The translations under genes were made by a program, and so were the position numbers. A stretch of DNA of 47,585 bases, taken from the NCBI GenBank assembly GCA_030429835.1, contig JAUIGC010000006.1, positions 1-47,585 on the forward strand. Direction: 5' to 3'. The notes below the pieces were generated by a model that had not been told where the DNA came from, did not search any database, and was given only the letters and a program-made list of their open reading frames with translations. This document shows, piece after piece, positions 17,067 through 25,542 of this stretch. The stretch comes from Bacteroidia bacterium (lineage in GTDB: Bacteria > Bacteroidota > Bacteroidia > Flavobacteriales > Flavobacteriaceae). Numbering within the stretch: position 1 is the first letter of the stretch; every line of letters starts with the position of its first letter.

Positions 17067-18407
17067 TTAGGATTGTTTGTTTAAGATAATTTCGAGTTCC
17101 GTTTTCTTATTGATGACATCTACCATATACTGCAAATATTCCTGCTGGGCCGTGTATAGCTGTGTTTGTGCCTGACGGAGCTCAAAACTACTGGCAAGAC
17201 CCTCCGTATACTTTATTTGGTTTTTTTGTTCTATGCGTTCGGCAAGTTCCAGATTCTCCTTTGAGGTTTGGTATTGCTCAATGGCCAATACATAATTGCT
17301 TTTGGCATTTTCCAATTGTAAACGAATCTGTTGTTCCGTTTCGGTCAATTGGGTCTTCGCCTTTTCCAAGGCGATTTTTGCCCTTTGGGTACTTGCACTT
17401 CTTTTTAACGAACTAAAGATTGGAATGCTAAGGTCCAAGCCAAAAGAGGAAAATTCAAAATAATCCTGTCCCTTATCAAAAAAGGTAAATTCATTACCAA
17501 AAGAAAGGGCACCATAGCTTACAAAACCGTTCAGGGTAGGTAGGGCTCGGCTCTTGGCCAGTTTCCATTCAAAATAACGTTGCTCGTTTAGGTTTTGGAC
17601 AATTTTATAATCCACGTTGTTTTCCAGGTTCAAATCCGTTTCAATGATTCCCAGGTCGATTTGCTCCTGGGTCAGTTTTTCCAAGTCATCCTCTAAACGC
17701 GTTGGTGCATTAAGGTCTAATCCCATAACCACGTTCAACATTTGCAAGGTTATTTCTTCCAGGCGAACCGAATTCTTTAACTGGTTTTCAATAGAAGATA
17801 ACGTGATCTTCAATTGATCCACACTTTCCTCGTCACTTAGTCCATTTTCAAAAAGTTTGGTAGTCTCATACAGATTTTTGTCCAGAGTTTCTTTGTTCTT
17901 TTTTAGAATGGATACACTTTCGCGGGCCAAGAGTACATTTCCGTAGGATTCCACCACCGCCTTTCTTACTTCTTGAGCCGTCTTTTCATTGTTATTGGCA
18001 CTATATCTAAGAAAGGCCTTGGTCGCTTGTACCCCAACGATGTAGGAGCCGTCAAAAATTTTCTGCCTCAAGGTGGCTGAAGCGTTTACCTGTTGGGGCT
18101 GGCCAAAAACCACCTCTACAAAGGTACCTGGTTCTCCACCGGCAATCTCACCGGGCAATTGGACCACCTGTTGAATGAGCTGGTTTTGATAGCTCACTGC
18201 CCCGGAGACTTGAGGAAGTCCCTCGGCAATGGTTTCCCATTTTTGCTTTTGGGCATCGATAAGGTCTCTATCAGCATTAATGGCACTGTAATTATTTTCC
18301 AAGGCGAAGGTAATAGCCTCTTGTAGGGTAAAACTATAGGTTTCTTCCTGCGCATAGCCGGTTGTAAGAGCCATGAACAATAGTAAGGTGATTAGTTGAT
18401 TACGCAT
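17067..18407 (-). CDS. TolC family outer-membrane efflux channel
   Basis: A 446-residue outer-membrane factor with a signal peptide (MRNQLITLLLFMALTTGYAQ). Two repeats of long helices and strands follow, typical of TolC/OprM: LTLQEAITFALENNYSA-like start (here FTLQEAITFALENNYSA at about residues 26-42) and a second half rich in coiled-coil heptads (LEKAKTQLTETEQQIRLQLE). It forms the trimeric exit duct of the pump. Its ATG abuts the tetR stop codon (TAAATG), which implies translational coupling. The gene order regulator-channel-adaptor-pump is common in Flavobacteriia. There is no metal-binding motif, which fits an HAE1 system. Confidence 0.94.
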   Translation of the reverse strand: MRNQLITLLLFMALTTGYAQEETYSFTLQEAITFALENNYSAINADRDLIDAQKQKWETIAEGLPQVSGAVSYQNQLIQQVVQLPGEIAGGEPGTFVEVVFGQPQQVNASATLRQKIFDGSYIVGVQATKAFLRYSANNNEKTAQEVRKAVVESYGNVLLARESVSILKKNKETLDKNLYETTKLFENGLSDEESVDQLKITLSSIENQLKNSVRLEEITLQMLNVVMGLDLNAPTRLEDDLEKLTQEQIDLGIIETDLNLENNVDYKIVQNLNEQRYFEWKLAKSRALPTLNGFVSYGALSFGNEFTFFDKGQDYFEFSSFGLDLSIPIFSSLKRSASTQRAKIALEKAKTQLTETEQQIRLQLENAKSNYVLAIEQYQTSKENLELAERIEQKNQIKYTEGLASSFELRQAQTQLYTAQQEYLQYMVDVINKKTELEIILNKQS

Positions 18408-19013
18408 TTATTGATGATTTGAATTGATGATTTCGTTTAATTTTTTTCGCCCATCAGGGGAAACAATGGCCCTTAAATGATATTCCAAGTAGGCCTCCAT
18501 TAAAAAAATAGCAGGAAAACGGTCTATGGGAAACATGGTCTGGTCCTTAATACTGTTCATACCTGCAAAGTATATTTTAGAGATAAACTCAACGTGAAGG
18601 TTGGGTCTATATAAGCCCTGTTCCATACCTCTTTCAATATTGGAGGTTACACAATGCTGCATCATCTCATACTGCATTTCTTTGAGCTTGTTATATATTC
18701 TAGGGTAATATTTCATTAATTGATATTGAGGAGAGGATTTTTCATCCTTTAAATGGCTCAATACATATTTTTTTATTTCAAAAAGCTCCTCAATTGGGTT
18801 TTTTTCCTGAGCGGTTATATCATTGATGCCATCGCTCATACTACAGAACTTTCCCATGACACAGTCTTCCACCAAAGCCGTCTTATTACTGTACTCGGAA
18901 TAAATGGTCTTTTTGGAAATACCCATGGCATTCGCAATGTCATCCATCGTAATGCTCTTAAACCCAAAGTTTAAGAACATATCCGTCGCCTTGTCCCTAA
19001 TTTTTTCTTTCAT
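18408..19013 (-). CDS. TetR/AcrR family transcriptional repressor
   Basis: A 201-residue regulator, first gene of the efflux operon. The N-terminal helix-turn-helix is clear (residues about 5-50, with SITMDDIANAMGISKKTIYS). The C-terminal ligand domain is variable, as expected. I place the start at 19013 (MKEKIRDKATDMF) rather than an in-frame codon at 19052, because the upstream stretch contains a promoter with a full -7 element and a perfect inverted repeat. The repressor most likely binds that repeat and controls its own operon. A pump substrate is the likely inducer. The message would have only a few leader bases. Confidence 0.92.
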   Translation of the reverse strand: MKEKIRDKATDMFLNFGFKSITMDDIANAMGISKKTIYSEYSNKTALVEDCVMGKFCSMSDGINDITAQEKNPIEELFEIKKYVLSHLKDEKSSPQYQLMKYYPRIYNKLKEMQYEMMQHCVTSNIERGMEQGLYRPNLHVEFISKIYFAGMNSIKDQTMFPIDRFPAIFLMEAYLEYHLRAIVSPDGRKKLNEIINSNHQ

Positions 19014-19022
19014 AACGTGGGG

Positions 19023-19064
19023 CAAAGGTACATATGGAAACTTTAAAAACAATAAAAGTTTCCA
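19023..19064 (-). promoter_or_regulatory. Promoter with TetR operator for the efflux operon
   Basis: On the minus strand: -33 TTGTTTTT (19052-19045), 19 bp after the TTG counted on the plus strand from 19031 to 19049, and -7 TACCTTTG (19030-19023), a full TAnnTTTG match. A perfect 10-bp inverted repeat, TGGAAACTTT (19035-19044) and AAAGTTTCCA (19055-19064), brackets the -33 region. This is where a TetR protein would block RNA polymerase. A further AAAGTTT follows at 19064-19070. Confidence 0.75.
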
Positions 19065-19226
19065 AAGTTTTACAATTTGTTAACAAGCGATGCCCACTAT
19101 CGATGACCATCTGGCAAAACTGGAGATACCGCTAAGGTTTCAGTCTGATCTATTGTCTCGGATTTGGGGAAGTTAAGACTCCAGAAAAAGGCTTTGTTTA
19201 AAAAATGATATCTTCTTTTATTTTTT

Positions 19227-19649
19227 TTATTCTCCTCCATTTTCTTCCATTTTAATTCTTTCAACATAATTTTTATAGGCCTGCTCCCCTTCTTCCTTCC
19301 AGAAATCGTCATAATGCTCCCATTCGGAAAAATCCCTTCGCATACCTCCGCATCTATTTCTAAAGAATTCCTTCTTTTTGGATTTTCTTTTTTTGTCATG
19401 GCCTCCACCACCACCAAAACCAAAAATTATCTTTGATAATAGGAGAATGCCAAAAGCTTGCCAGTAATTTACTTTTGGAAGTCCGAATAAATAGGGCATC
19501 AACCAGTTCCACAAGTGCATGACTATGTAGCCGAATAAAAAGGCTATGGTAATTCCCAGTAGGACAAAAAAGAAAATCTTAACTCCTTTTTTGACCGAAT
19601 TCTTCACTCCGTCCTCTACGTGTCTTTTAATGTTATCCTTTGTTTCCAT
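19227..19649 (-). CDS. Small membrane protein encoded behind an ECF sigma factor
   Basis: A 140-residue protein. An amphipathic, charged N-terminus (METKDNIKRHVEDGVKNSVK) leads to two hydrophobic segments at about 24-47 and 60-77. A Gly run (FGFGGGGGHDKKRKSKKK) follows, then a charged cytoplasmic tail containing FSEWEHYDDFWKEEGEQAYK. No zinc-finger or known anti-sigma domain is seen. It lies 12 bp downstream of the sigma factor gene, so it may modulate it or be its downstream effector; this is inferred from position only. The end at 19227 is followed by about 170 bp of non-coding sequence before the tetR promoter. Confidence 0.7.
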   Translation of the reverse strand: METKDNIKRHVEDGVKNSVKKGVKIFFFVLLGITIAFLFGYIVMHLWNWLMPYLFGLPKVNYWQAFGILLLSKIIFGFGGGGGHDKKRKSKKKEFFRNRCGGMRRDFSEWEHYDDFWKEEGEQAYKNYVERIKMEENGGE

Positions 19650-19661
19650 AATTCATTGTTT

Positions 19662-20195
19662 TTATTTTTTTACATCTTTTAATTTTTTTAATAAGAGGGA
19701 CATGGCCCTGTGTCTTCTAGACATCAATGTGCCTGGTGGTATTCCTGTTTGTCTCGAAATTTCTCGATAGGTATACCCTTCAAAGTCCACGGCAATAATA
19801 ATGTCCCTATAGTCTGGTTTAAGGGCTGTGATAGCATCCTTAAGCTTTTCTTTTAGTTGGTCAGGATATTCTTCGTGAAAATCGTCGTGAAACATACTGG
19901 CGAATTCTGTCCATAGAATCTCCAAGCTCTTTTCATCATCGATTCTTTCCTTTTTTGCACGCATGATATCAATAATCCTATTTCTTACGGCATTGTACAC
20001 GAAACCACCAATATTTTGAATGGGCAACGCATCCAATGGCCTAGAGAAAATTCGTAAAGCAACATCCTGAATAATATCCTCAGCATCACTTTCTGCCGTG
20101 TGCTTAATTTTGGAACGCACATAGCCTTTAAGCGAACTGTATTCTTCTTCAAAGAATTCGGCCAGGTTATTATTCTGCTGTTTTTTAGTAACCAC
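19662..20195 (-). CDS. RNA polymerase ECF-type sigma-70 factor
   Basis: A 177-residue sigma factor. Region 2 covers about residues 12-85 (EDIIQDVALRIFSRP and FVYNAVRNRIIDIMRAKK) and region 4 about 115-175, with the helix-turn-helix YTYREISRQTGIPPGTLMSR. An acidic linker (DDEKSLEILWTEFASMFHDD) joins them. The reading frame opens with GTG at 20195; no ATG occurs before the domain, so GTG is the best start. A small two-TM protein follows at 12 bp. There is no classical anti-sigma gene. The target promoters are unknown. Confidence 0.88.
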   Translation of the reverse strand: MVTKKQQNNNLAEFFEEEYSSLKGYVRSKIKHTAESDAEDIIQDVALRIFSRPLDALPIQNIGGFVYNAVRNRIIDIMRAKKERIDDEKSLEILWTEFASMFHDDFHEEYPDQLKEKLKDAITALKPDYRDIIIAVDFEGYTYREISRQTGIPPGTLMSRRHRAMSLLLKKLKDVKK

Positions 20196-20288
20196 TAATG
20201 GTTTTTCTTTTGGTCTTCAATGGTAGAGACGGTTATTTTTGAAACTATTGCATTTTTTTTGAAATAATTTCTTTTAACATCTGACGGA

Positions 20289-20323
20289 TTTGTTCGCTTT
20301 TTGTAACAATGGACGTATTTTTG
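20289..20323 (+). promoter_or_regulatory. Candidate promoter for the polyprenyl synthase gene
   Basis: TTTG at 20289-20292 and a full -7 match TATTTTTG at 20316-20323, spacer 23 bp (long). The start of transcription near 20329 supports the ATG at 20336 over an upstream in-frame ATG at 20309. The leader would be under 10 nt. Confidence 0.45.
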
Positions 20324-20335
20324 AAAAAAAAGTGC

Positions 20336-21310
20336 ATGAAACCCATTGATTTTTATAGGTCGGAATTTATTTCCTACATGGAGTCAAAGTTTGTCCTAAG
20401 GGAGCCCGTCAACCTTTATGAACCCATAAACTATATTTTAAAATTAGGGGGTAAACGATTGAGACCTGTATTGGCTTTGGTAACGGCGGAAATTTTTGAT
20501 GGTTCTTACAAAAAGGCATTGGATGCGGCATTGGCCATTGAAGTATTTCATAACTTTTCCTTGGTACATGACGATATTATGGATGCGGCCCCCGTGAGAA
20601 GGGGCAAGATGACCGTTCATGAAAAATGGGACACCAATACGGGCATTCTTTCGGGAGATGCTATGCTAATCTGTGCCTATCAGTTTTTTGAAAACTATGA
20701 CCCCGTAACTTTTAGGGAACTGGCCAAGTTGTTCAGTAAAACGGCATTACAAGTCTGTGAGGGGCAACAGTATGACGTGGATTTTGAAGTACTGGAAAAT
20801 GTTGCACTAGCGGAATATTTAAAGATGATCGAATACAAGACGGCCGTCCTGTTAGCCGCAGCCATGAAAATGGGAGCCATTGTTGCCGGAACCAATAATC
20901 AAAACCAAGAACTGATTTACCAATTTGGGCTGAACTTGGGAATAGCGTTTCAAATACAAGATGATTATCTGGATGCCTTTGGAGACCCAAAAACGTTCGG
21001 TAAACAAGTAGGAGGGGATATTATCGAGAATAAAAAGACCTATCTTTTCATTAAAGCCATGGAATCTGGATCGGCCGTCTTCAAAAAAGAACTTTTGGAT
21101 TTGTATTCCATACAGCCCAAAGAACCCGAAGATAAAATTGAAGCCGTAAAATCGATTTTTCAAGAAAGTGGAGCTTCAAAAGCCACCCAGGAGGCTATTG
21201 CATTTTATACTGAAAAAGCGTTTAAAATTTTGGAATGCCTGGATATTACAGACGACAAAAAATTAATACTGAAGGAATTTGGGGAAAACCTAATGCAAAG
21301 GACGGTTTAA
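20336..21310 (+). CDS. Polyprenyl diphosphate synthase (short-chain, GGPP synthase-like)
   Basis: A 324-residue all-trans isoprenyl diphosphate synthase that adds isopentenyl diphosphate units to allylic primers. Both Asp-rich motifs are intact: DDIMD (79-83) followed by the RR pair in VRRGKMTVH, and DDYLD (209-213). GGKRLRP (38-44) binds the diphosphate. In flavobacteria this enzyme typically gives GGPP or FPP for carotenoids and quinones; chain length cannot be decided from sequence by eye. I start at MKPIDFYRSEF because the longer reading would begin upstream of the candidate -7 element. The stop overlaps the stop of the convergent lycopene cyclase by 4 bp. Confidence 0.93.
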   Translation: MKPIDFYRSEFISYMESKFVLREPVNLYEPINYILKLGGKRLRPVLALVTAEIFDGSYKKALDAALAIEVFHNFSLVHDDIMDAAPVRRGKMTVHEKWDTNTGILSGDAMLICAYQFFENYDPVTFRELAKLFSKTALQVCEGQQYDVDFEVLENVALAEYLKMIEYKTAVLLAAAMKMGAIVAGTNNQNQELIYQFGLNLGIAFQIQDDYLDAFGDPKTFGKQVGGDIIENKKTYLFIKAMESGSAVFKKELLDLYSIQPKEPEDKIEAVKSIFQESGASKATQEAIAFYTEKAFKILECLDITDDKKLILKEFGENLMQRTV

Positions 21311-22455
21311 AATAATCTTTTGAAAAAGGCCTTTAAGAATGGGATTTTAGGGCAACCCAGTATATAATATATTTCTTCCCATAAATGGGTTTCCTCATCC
21401 AAGAACTTAAAAATCAATTGGGGGGGTCTGCTTTTAAACAGACGCGTAAAAATTTTATGGCCGATTGCATTATTTGAGTGAAGGACATCCAAAAAAAGGA
21501 GATCGTAAAACCAAAAGCGTTTATCTTGTTTTAAGCTTTGGGGTTGTCCCTCCAACTTTAAATTGGAGACCAATAAAGGAATTTTTTTTGAAGTATTCAT
21601 AAATGTATAACCGGTACTTGGCTTTGCCCATCCGCCGGCCGTTCCTATACAGGTGACCCGCTCGTCGTTGTTTTTGGTGAAATCAAAACAGGTCATGGGA
21701 ATATTGCCTTGTTCACGTTCCAGAATTTCATAGGAGTCACAGTTGAGGTGATTTTCTATATAGTCCTTTATGGCTGCTTCGTATTCGGTCTTGGGCAAGA
21801 GGTGTTCAGAAAATAAAGTGTATTCCACCAGGGCTACGTCCTCCTTAAAAGGCAGAACGTACATAAACCGGGTATTCCCTTTTTGTGGAACGGAGAAATC
21901 CATATAGGTGGCTTCGTCCACATTGAAAATAGGGGAAGGGGTTTTTATGACCCATCCCACAAAATGCTGCTGAATCACTGGATATTTACCCTTATTGGGA
22001 ATCATACTGTAGTGAAATCTACTATCGAATACCTTTTGGCAACTATACTGGTTTTCTTGGGTGCTGACAATCACATTCCCCGAAGTTTTTACGACATCTG
22101 ATACCGTTTCCTGTTTAAAGTTGATGTTGGGATAATTCTTTATTTTTTCAAAATAGTGAATGTAAAAATCGAGTCCCCGCACCATTTTATAGCTATAAGG
22201 GGCTATGGCATAGCTTTTGGAAAAATCCTGACCACTAAAGACTATGTTATTCCATTCTTTATGTAATAGACCATCAAACTCACCCTTTCCCCTTTCCCAG
22301 AAACACCAAGTGCGATCGTTACTTTTTTTGGCATCCTTATCCACAAGGAGAATGGTTTTGTTTTTGAAATAAGTATCCTTACCCAAGGCATCGGCCAATA
22401 GGAGCCCTGCTGCTCCTGCCCCAATGATAATGTAGTCATAGTCCAATTTGGCCAT
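21307..22455 (-). CDS. crtY: Lycopene cyclase (CrtY/CrtL-type flavoprotein)
   Basis: A 382-residue enzyme that cyclises the ends of lycopene to beta-ionone rings on the way to beta-carotene and zeaxanthin. The FAD-binding Rossmann motif YDYIIIGAGAAGLLLA is at the N-terminus. The family motifs DRTWCFWE and GTAGGWAKPSTGYTF are present. I use the ATG at 22455 because the only in-frame extension begins with TTG at 22479 and adds eight residues in front of the Rossmann strand. A TATTTTTG element (22466-22459, minus) sits directly before this ATG, hinting at a near-leaderless message. The convergent polyprenyl synthase supplies an upstream precursor, so both belong to carotenoid supply. crtB and crtI are not in the window. 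Confidence 0.9.
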   Translation of the reverse strand: MAKLDYDYIIIGAGAAGLLLADALGKDTYFKNKTILLVDKDAKKSNDRTWCFWERGKGEFDGLLHKEWNNIVFSGQDFSKSYAIAPYSYKMVRGLDFYIHYFEKIKNYPNINFKQETVSDVVKTSGNVIVSTQENQYSCQKVFDSRFHYSMIPNKGKYPVIQQHFVGWVIKTPSPIFNVDEATYMDFSVPQKGNTRFMYVLPFKEDVALVEYTLFSEHLLPKTEYEAAIKDYIENHLNCDSYEILEREQGNIPMTCFDFTKNNDERVTCIGTAGGWAKPSTGYTFMNTSKKIPLLVSNLKLEGQPQSLKQDKRFWFYDLLFLDVLHSNNAIGHKIFTRLFKSRPPQLIFKFLDEETHLWEEIYYILGCPKIPFLKAFFKRLF

Positions 22456-22503
22456 GTCCAAAAATAGGGATTTACTCAATGCCCTTTTTAATATCAGCAG
22501 GTA

Positions 22504-24768
22504 TTAATTGAGCCTATACCGTAATCCAAGGAAGCCCCGGATGCCTTGGTTGGGGCCGTACACATAGGATGGGTCAAAGGTAAGCGCATTTGGGTTGTTT
22601 GGTGTAGCCATAGGGCTGCCATTGGAATCAAATACGACCTCTTTGTCAAAGGGGTCGTTGGCGCGGGCAATGATAAAGGGGTTGCCACGGCTGGGAGTCC
22701 AGTTCAATAAATTTTTGAGGCCGCCATAGAATTCAAAATTTTTCAATCCCTTATAGGTAAACTGTATGTTTTGGATACTCCAAACAGGCGAATAATCACT
22801 TCTAGGGTCACTTTCTCCTAAAGTTGGTAAACGCATAGGTCCATAAAGATTACCTGTGTAATCGATAGTCAAGTCTAGGTTGTGCAGGGTATATCCGAAA
22901 TTCCAAGTTCCCGTATAGCTTTCGGTAAGGATTTGTCGTTTAGTGATACCGTTTTCGGTCTGACTCACATCTTGTAATGTAGCTCCAAGTAAAAACTTGA
23001 ATCCGTTAGGGAACACTACATCTATATTGGCACTTATTCCTTTTGAAACCGATTTGCCATCTAAATTATCGTAAATTATCTGGTTGGGATTTGTATCATA
23101 GTCCGGCAAAATGGCATTGCTGAAATGGGTATAAAAAAGCGAGGCATCTATATTGGCGAAGGTGCCATTGGAGCCATAAATCTTTTTTAGATAGTTGAGG
23201 TTGACGTTAAAGGAACGCTCTGGCTTCAATTCCTCGGTAACGATTACATCCCTAGCTCCGGTAAGGGCCGCATGCTCTTCCGTGAATAGATTTACTACCC
23301 TAAAACCCGTGCCTGCGTTCAGGCGTATAATATCATTGTCCGTCACTTTAAAACGATAGGCGGTTCTGGGGGTGTAAATAGCACCGTGTCTTTGGTCATA
23401 ATCATAACGAAGACCTAATAGCAAGGAATGTTTTCTCGCCAGATTGATTTCATCTTGTAGAAATAGACTAGGAATAAGAACCTCATCGGCAATTACAGTG
23501 GCCGTAGTATTGTCGTCATAAAAGTTATACCGAAGAGAGGTGCCCACCAAAAGGTCGTGCTTGCCTAGTTTTTTATCCCAGGTCAATTGGGAGAATCCAA
23601 TCCGTTGGTCGGCAATATAGGAGATATCGCCATAAACCGAGTTTTGGCTGTGATTGTTATACGAAAAGGAAAACAACAGCTTTTCCTTGATGGGGAGTTG
23701 GTATTTTCCAAGGATTTCCCAGCGTCTAGTATAGATACTTTCACCATAAATTTCGTCCCCCCCACGGTATTCGGGAGTCCACTGTAGCTCACCGCCCCAT
23801 CGGTCCTCATAAAAATAACGACCGGCCAAGGAAAATATACGATTGTCCTTTCGCTGAAAACTCCATTTTTGAAAAAGTGATATGCGATTTTGAAGGGTTA
23901 AATCCGTAAAATTGTCCCCATTGTTGTCCACCAATTGGTCAAAGTTAAAATAATTGACTCCCAGTAATACATTTGATTTTGGCCCCACATCAATCTTGGC
24001 CCCTATATCCAAATTATATTCGCCCCATCCGGTCAAGAAGGTATCGGCGGCAAAATTAGGTGCTTCCAAATTATTTTTGGTTATGATGTTGATAAGGCCC
24101 CCTACAGCTTCGCTCCCATATAGACTTGAGGCTGGACCTTTGACAATTTCGATTTGTTCTATCAGGGAATTAGGAATTCCAGATAGGCCATAGACCGTAC
24201 CGAGTCCACTAACAATGGGCATTCCATCAATCAAAACCAGGGTATAGGGACCTTCCAATCCATTGATATGGATATCGCCGGTATTACAGACATTACAGTT
24301 TATTTGCGGTCGAACCCCGTTTACGTTTTGAAGGGCTTCAAAGATGTTTGCGGTGGGATTTTGTTTTAAAAATGTAGGGCTATAGACTTCAACGGGAACG
24401 GGACTTTCAGAACGGCTTACTGCTTTCAGGGTGCCTGTGACTACCATTTCCTCAAGATTCTCCGTTGAAGCCTCCAAACGGATGTTAAGAATAAGGTTTT
24501 GATTTTCCGAAAGGGAAATTCTCTTGTTAAAAGGTTTATAACCGATGAAGGATACGGACAAGGTATAGGTACCAGGTGCTATTTCCTGCAAGAGATAGTT
24601 GCCAAATTCATTGGAGGAAGTTCCAATTTCTGTGTTTTTGAGATAAATATTCGCATAGGGCACTTTTTCATCTCCCGAAGTGACAACGCCGGAAACGCTA
24701 GCGTTCTGTGTCCAAGCCCAAAAGCATGCGAAATTAAAAATAAACAAAATGAAATCTTTTGAAAACAC
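22504..24768 (-). CDS. TonB-dependent receptor, probable metal-related
   Basis: A 754-residue outer-membrane receptor. A signal peptide (MFSKDFILFIFNFACFWAWT) leads to a CarboxypepD_reg-like domain (about 25-112), a plug (about 120-240), and a beta barrel ending in a terminal aromatic-containing strand (GIRGFLGLRYRLN). The plug includes an unusual Cys pair, CNVC (158-161), in QINCNVCNTGDIHINGLEG, then the common VLIDGMPIVSG. The pair could bind a metal. The start is GTG at 24768; a stop codon lies a few codons upstream and no ATG is available. It is divergent from a DtxR/MntR regulator and a ZIP carrier, which suggests that it imports a metal or metal chelate and is repressed when metal is plentiful. 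Confidence 0.9.
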   Translation of the reverse strand: MFSKDFILFIFNFACFWAWTQNASVSGVVTSGDEKVPYANIYLKNTEIGTSSNEFGNYLLQEIAPGTYTLSVSFIGYKPFNKRISLSENQNLILNIRLEASTENLEEMVVTGTLKAVSRSESPVPVEVYSPTFLKQNPTANIFEALQNVNGVRPQINCNVCNTGDIHINGLEGPYTLVLIDGMPIVSGLGTVYGLSGIPNSLIEQIEIVKGPASSLYGSEAVGGLINIITKNNLEAPNFAADTFLTGWGEYNLDIGAKIDVGPKSNVLLGVNYFNFDQLVDNNGDNFTDLTLQNRISLFQKWSFQRKDNRIFSLAGRYFYEDRWGGELQWTPEYRGGDEIYGESIYTRRWEILGKYQLPIKEKLLFSFSYNNHSQNSVYGDISYIADQRIGFSQLTWDKKLGKHDLLVGTSLRYNFYDDNTTATVIADEVLIPSLFLQDEINLARKHSLLLGLRYDYDQRHGAIYTPRTAYRFKVTDNDIIRLNAGTGFRVVNLFTEEHAALTGARDVIVTEELKPERSFNVNLNYLKKIYGSNGTFANIDASLFYTHFSNAILPDYDTNPNQIIYDNLDGKSVSKGISANIDVVFPNGFKFLLGATLQDVSQTENGITKRQILTESYTGTWNFGYTLHNLDLTIDYTGNLYGPMRLPTLGESDPRSDYSPVWSIQNIQFTYKGLKNFEFYGGLKNLLNWTPSRGNPFIIARANDPFDKEVVFDSNGSPMATPNNPNALTFDPSYVYGPNQGIRGFLGLRYRLN

Positions 24769-24802
24769 GTCTAAAATTTAATTATAATTATTCTAAAAAA
24801 TA

Positions 24803-24820
24803 ATTTAGACAAAACTAAAT
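24803..24820. promoter_or_regulatory. Inverted-repeat operator in the divergent metal-locus promoter
   Basis: ATTTAG (24803-24808) and CTAAAT (24815-24820) form a perfect 6-6-6 inverted repeat. It overlaps TAGTTTTG on the minus strand (24817-24810), a full TAnnTTTG -7 element for the receptor gene. GTCTAAA at 24769-24775 and TTTAGAC at 24804-24810 form a second, wider pair. The placement between receptor and regulator makes it the likely binding site of the DtxR/MntR protein. The match to a known DtxR or MntR consensus is not claimed. Confidence 0.6.
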
Positions 24821-24868
24821 ATTTGTTTTTAGATATAAAAATGTAATTTAGCTTCATTTAATAATGAA

Positions 24869-25531
24869 ATGACACTTTCAGAGGAAGATTATATAAAAGC
24901 GATTTATCATTTGGGGAACGGTAAGGAAGACCCTATTTCTACCAATGCCATTGCAGAACAGATGGAGACCAAACCTTCTTCCGTAACAGATATGATAAAG
25001 AAGTTGTCTGAGAAAAACATGGTGAACTACAAGAAGTACAGAGGGGTCTCACTTACGGAAAAGGGACAACTTACTGCACTTTCCATAGTTAGGAAACACC
25101 GTTTATGGGAAGTGTTTTTGGTAGATAAATTGGATTTTGCCTGGGATGAGGTCCATGAGGTCGCGGAACAATTGGAGCATATAAAAAGTGAAAAGCTTAT
25201 TGATAAGCTTGATACTTATTTAGGAAACCCAAGGGTGGATCCCCATGGAGATCCCATACCTTCAAAGGACGGGGAGTTTAAGAAATCGGTCAAAAAGCTG
25301 ATCAGTGAATTGCCAATTGGTTCCAAAGGGGTTTGTGTTGGGGTAAACGATTCTTCCGTGGCTTTTTTGAAGTTTTTGGATAAGAACCAAATAGCATTGG
25401 GAGATACCCTTAAAATTTTGGAGCGCGAGGATTTTGATGGTTCCGTGAGCATCAAAATCAATGATAGGGAAATGAGAATATCCGATCAGATAGCCTCCAA
25501 TCTGTTCTTGGAGATATTGGAAAAGAGTTAA
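24869..25531 (+). CDS. DtxR/MntR-family metal-dependent repressor
   Basis: A 220-residue regulator with the full three-domain layout. The winged helix-turn-helix spans residues 1-65 (AIAEQMETKPSSVTDMIKKL). The metal-binding and dimer domain spans about 66-140 (WDEVHEVAEQLEHI, GNPRVDPHGDPIP). A FeoA/SH3-like C-terminal domain spans about 145-220. Members bind Fe(II) or Mn(II) and then repress uptake genes. The ZIP gene follows 11 bp later and the TonB receptor is divergent, so both are natural targets. The inverted repeat at 24803-24820 lies 49 bp before the start codon. Whether Mn or Fe is sensed cannot be told by eye. Confidence 0.92.
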   Translation: MTLSEEDYIKAIYHLGNGKEDPISTNAIAEQMETKPSSVTDMIKKLSEKNMVNYKKYRGVSLTEKGQLTALSIVRKHRLWEVFLVDKLDFAWDEVHEVAEQLEHIKSEKLIDKLDTYLGNPRVDPHGDPIPSKDGEFKKSVKKLISELPIGSKGVCVGVNDSSVAFLKFLDKNQIALGDTLKILEREDFDGSVSIKINDREMRISDQIASNLFLEILEKS

Positions 25532-25542
25532 AATGAATTGAC

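Noticed and set aside
18408-19052. A longer TetR reading from 19052
   Set aside because: The extension would be coded by the promoter and operator region, and the family starts just before the first helix.
24769-24868. A riboswitch such as a cobalamin element in front of the TonB receptor
   Set aside because: The intergenic region is only 100 bp, very AT-rich, and lacks any B12-box-like sequence; operator control fits better.
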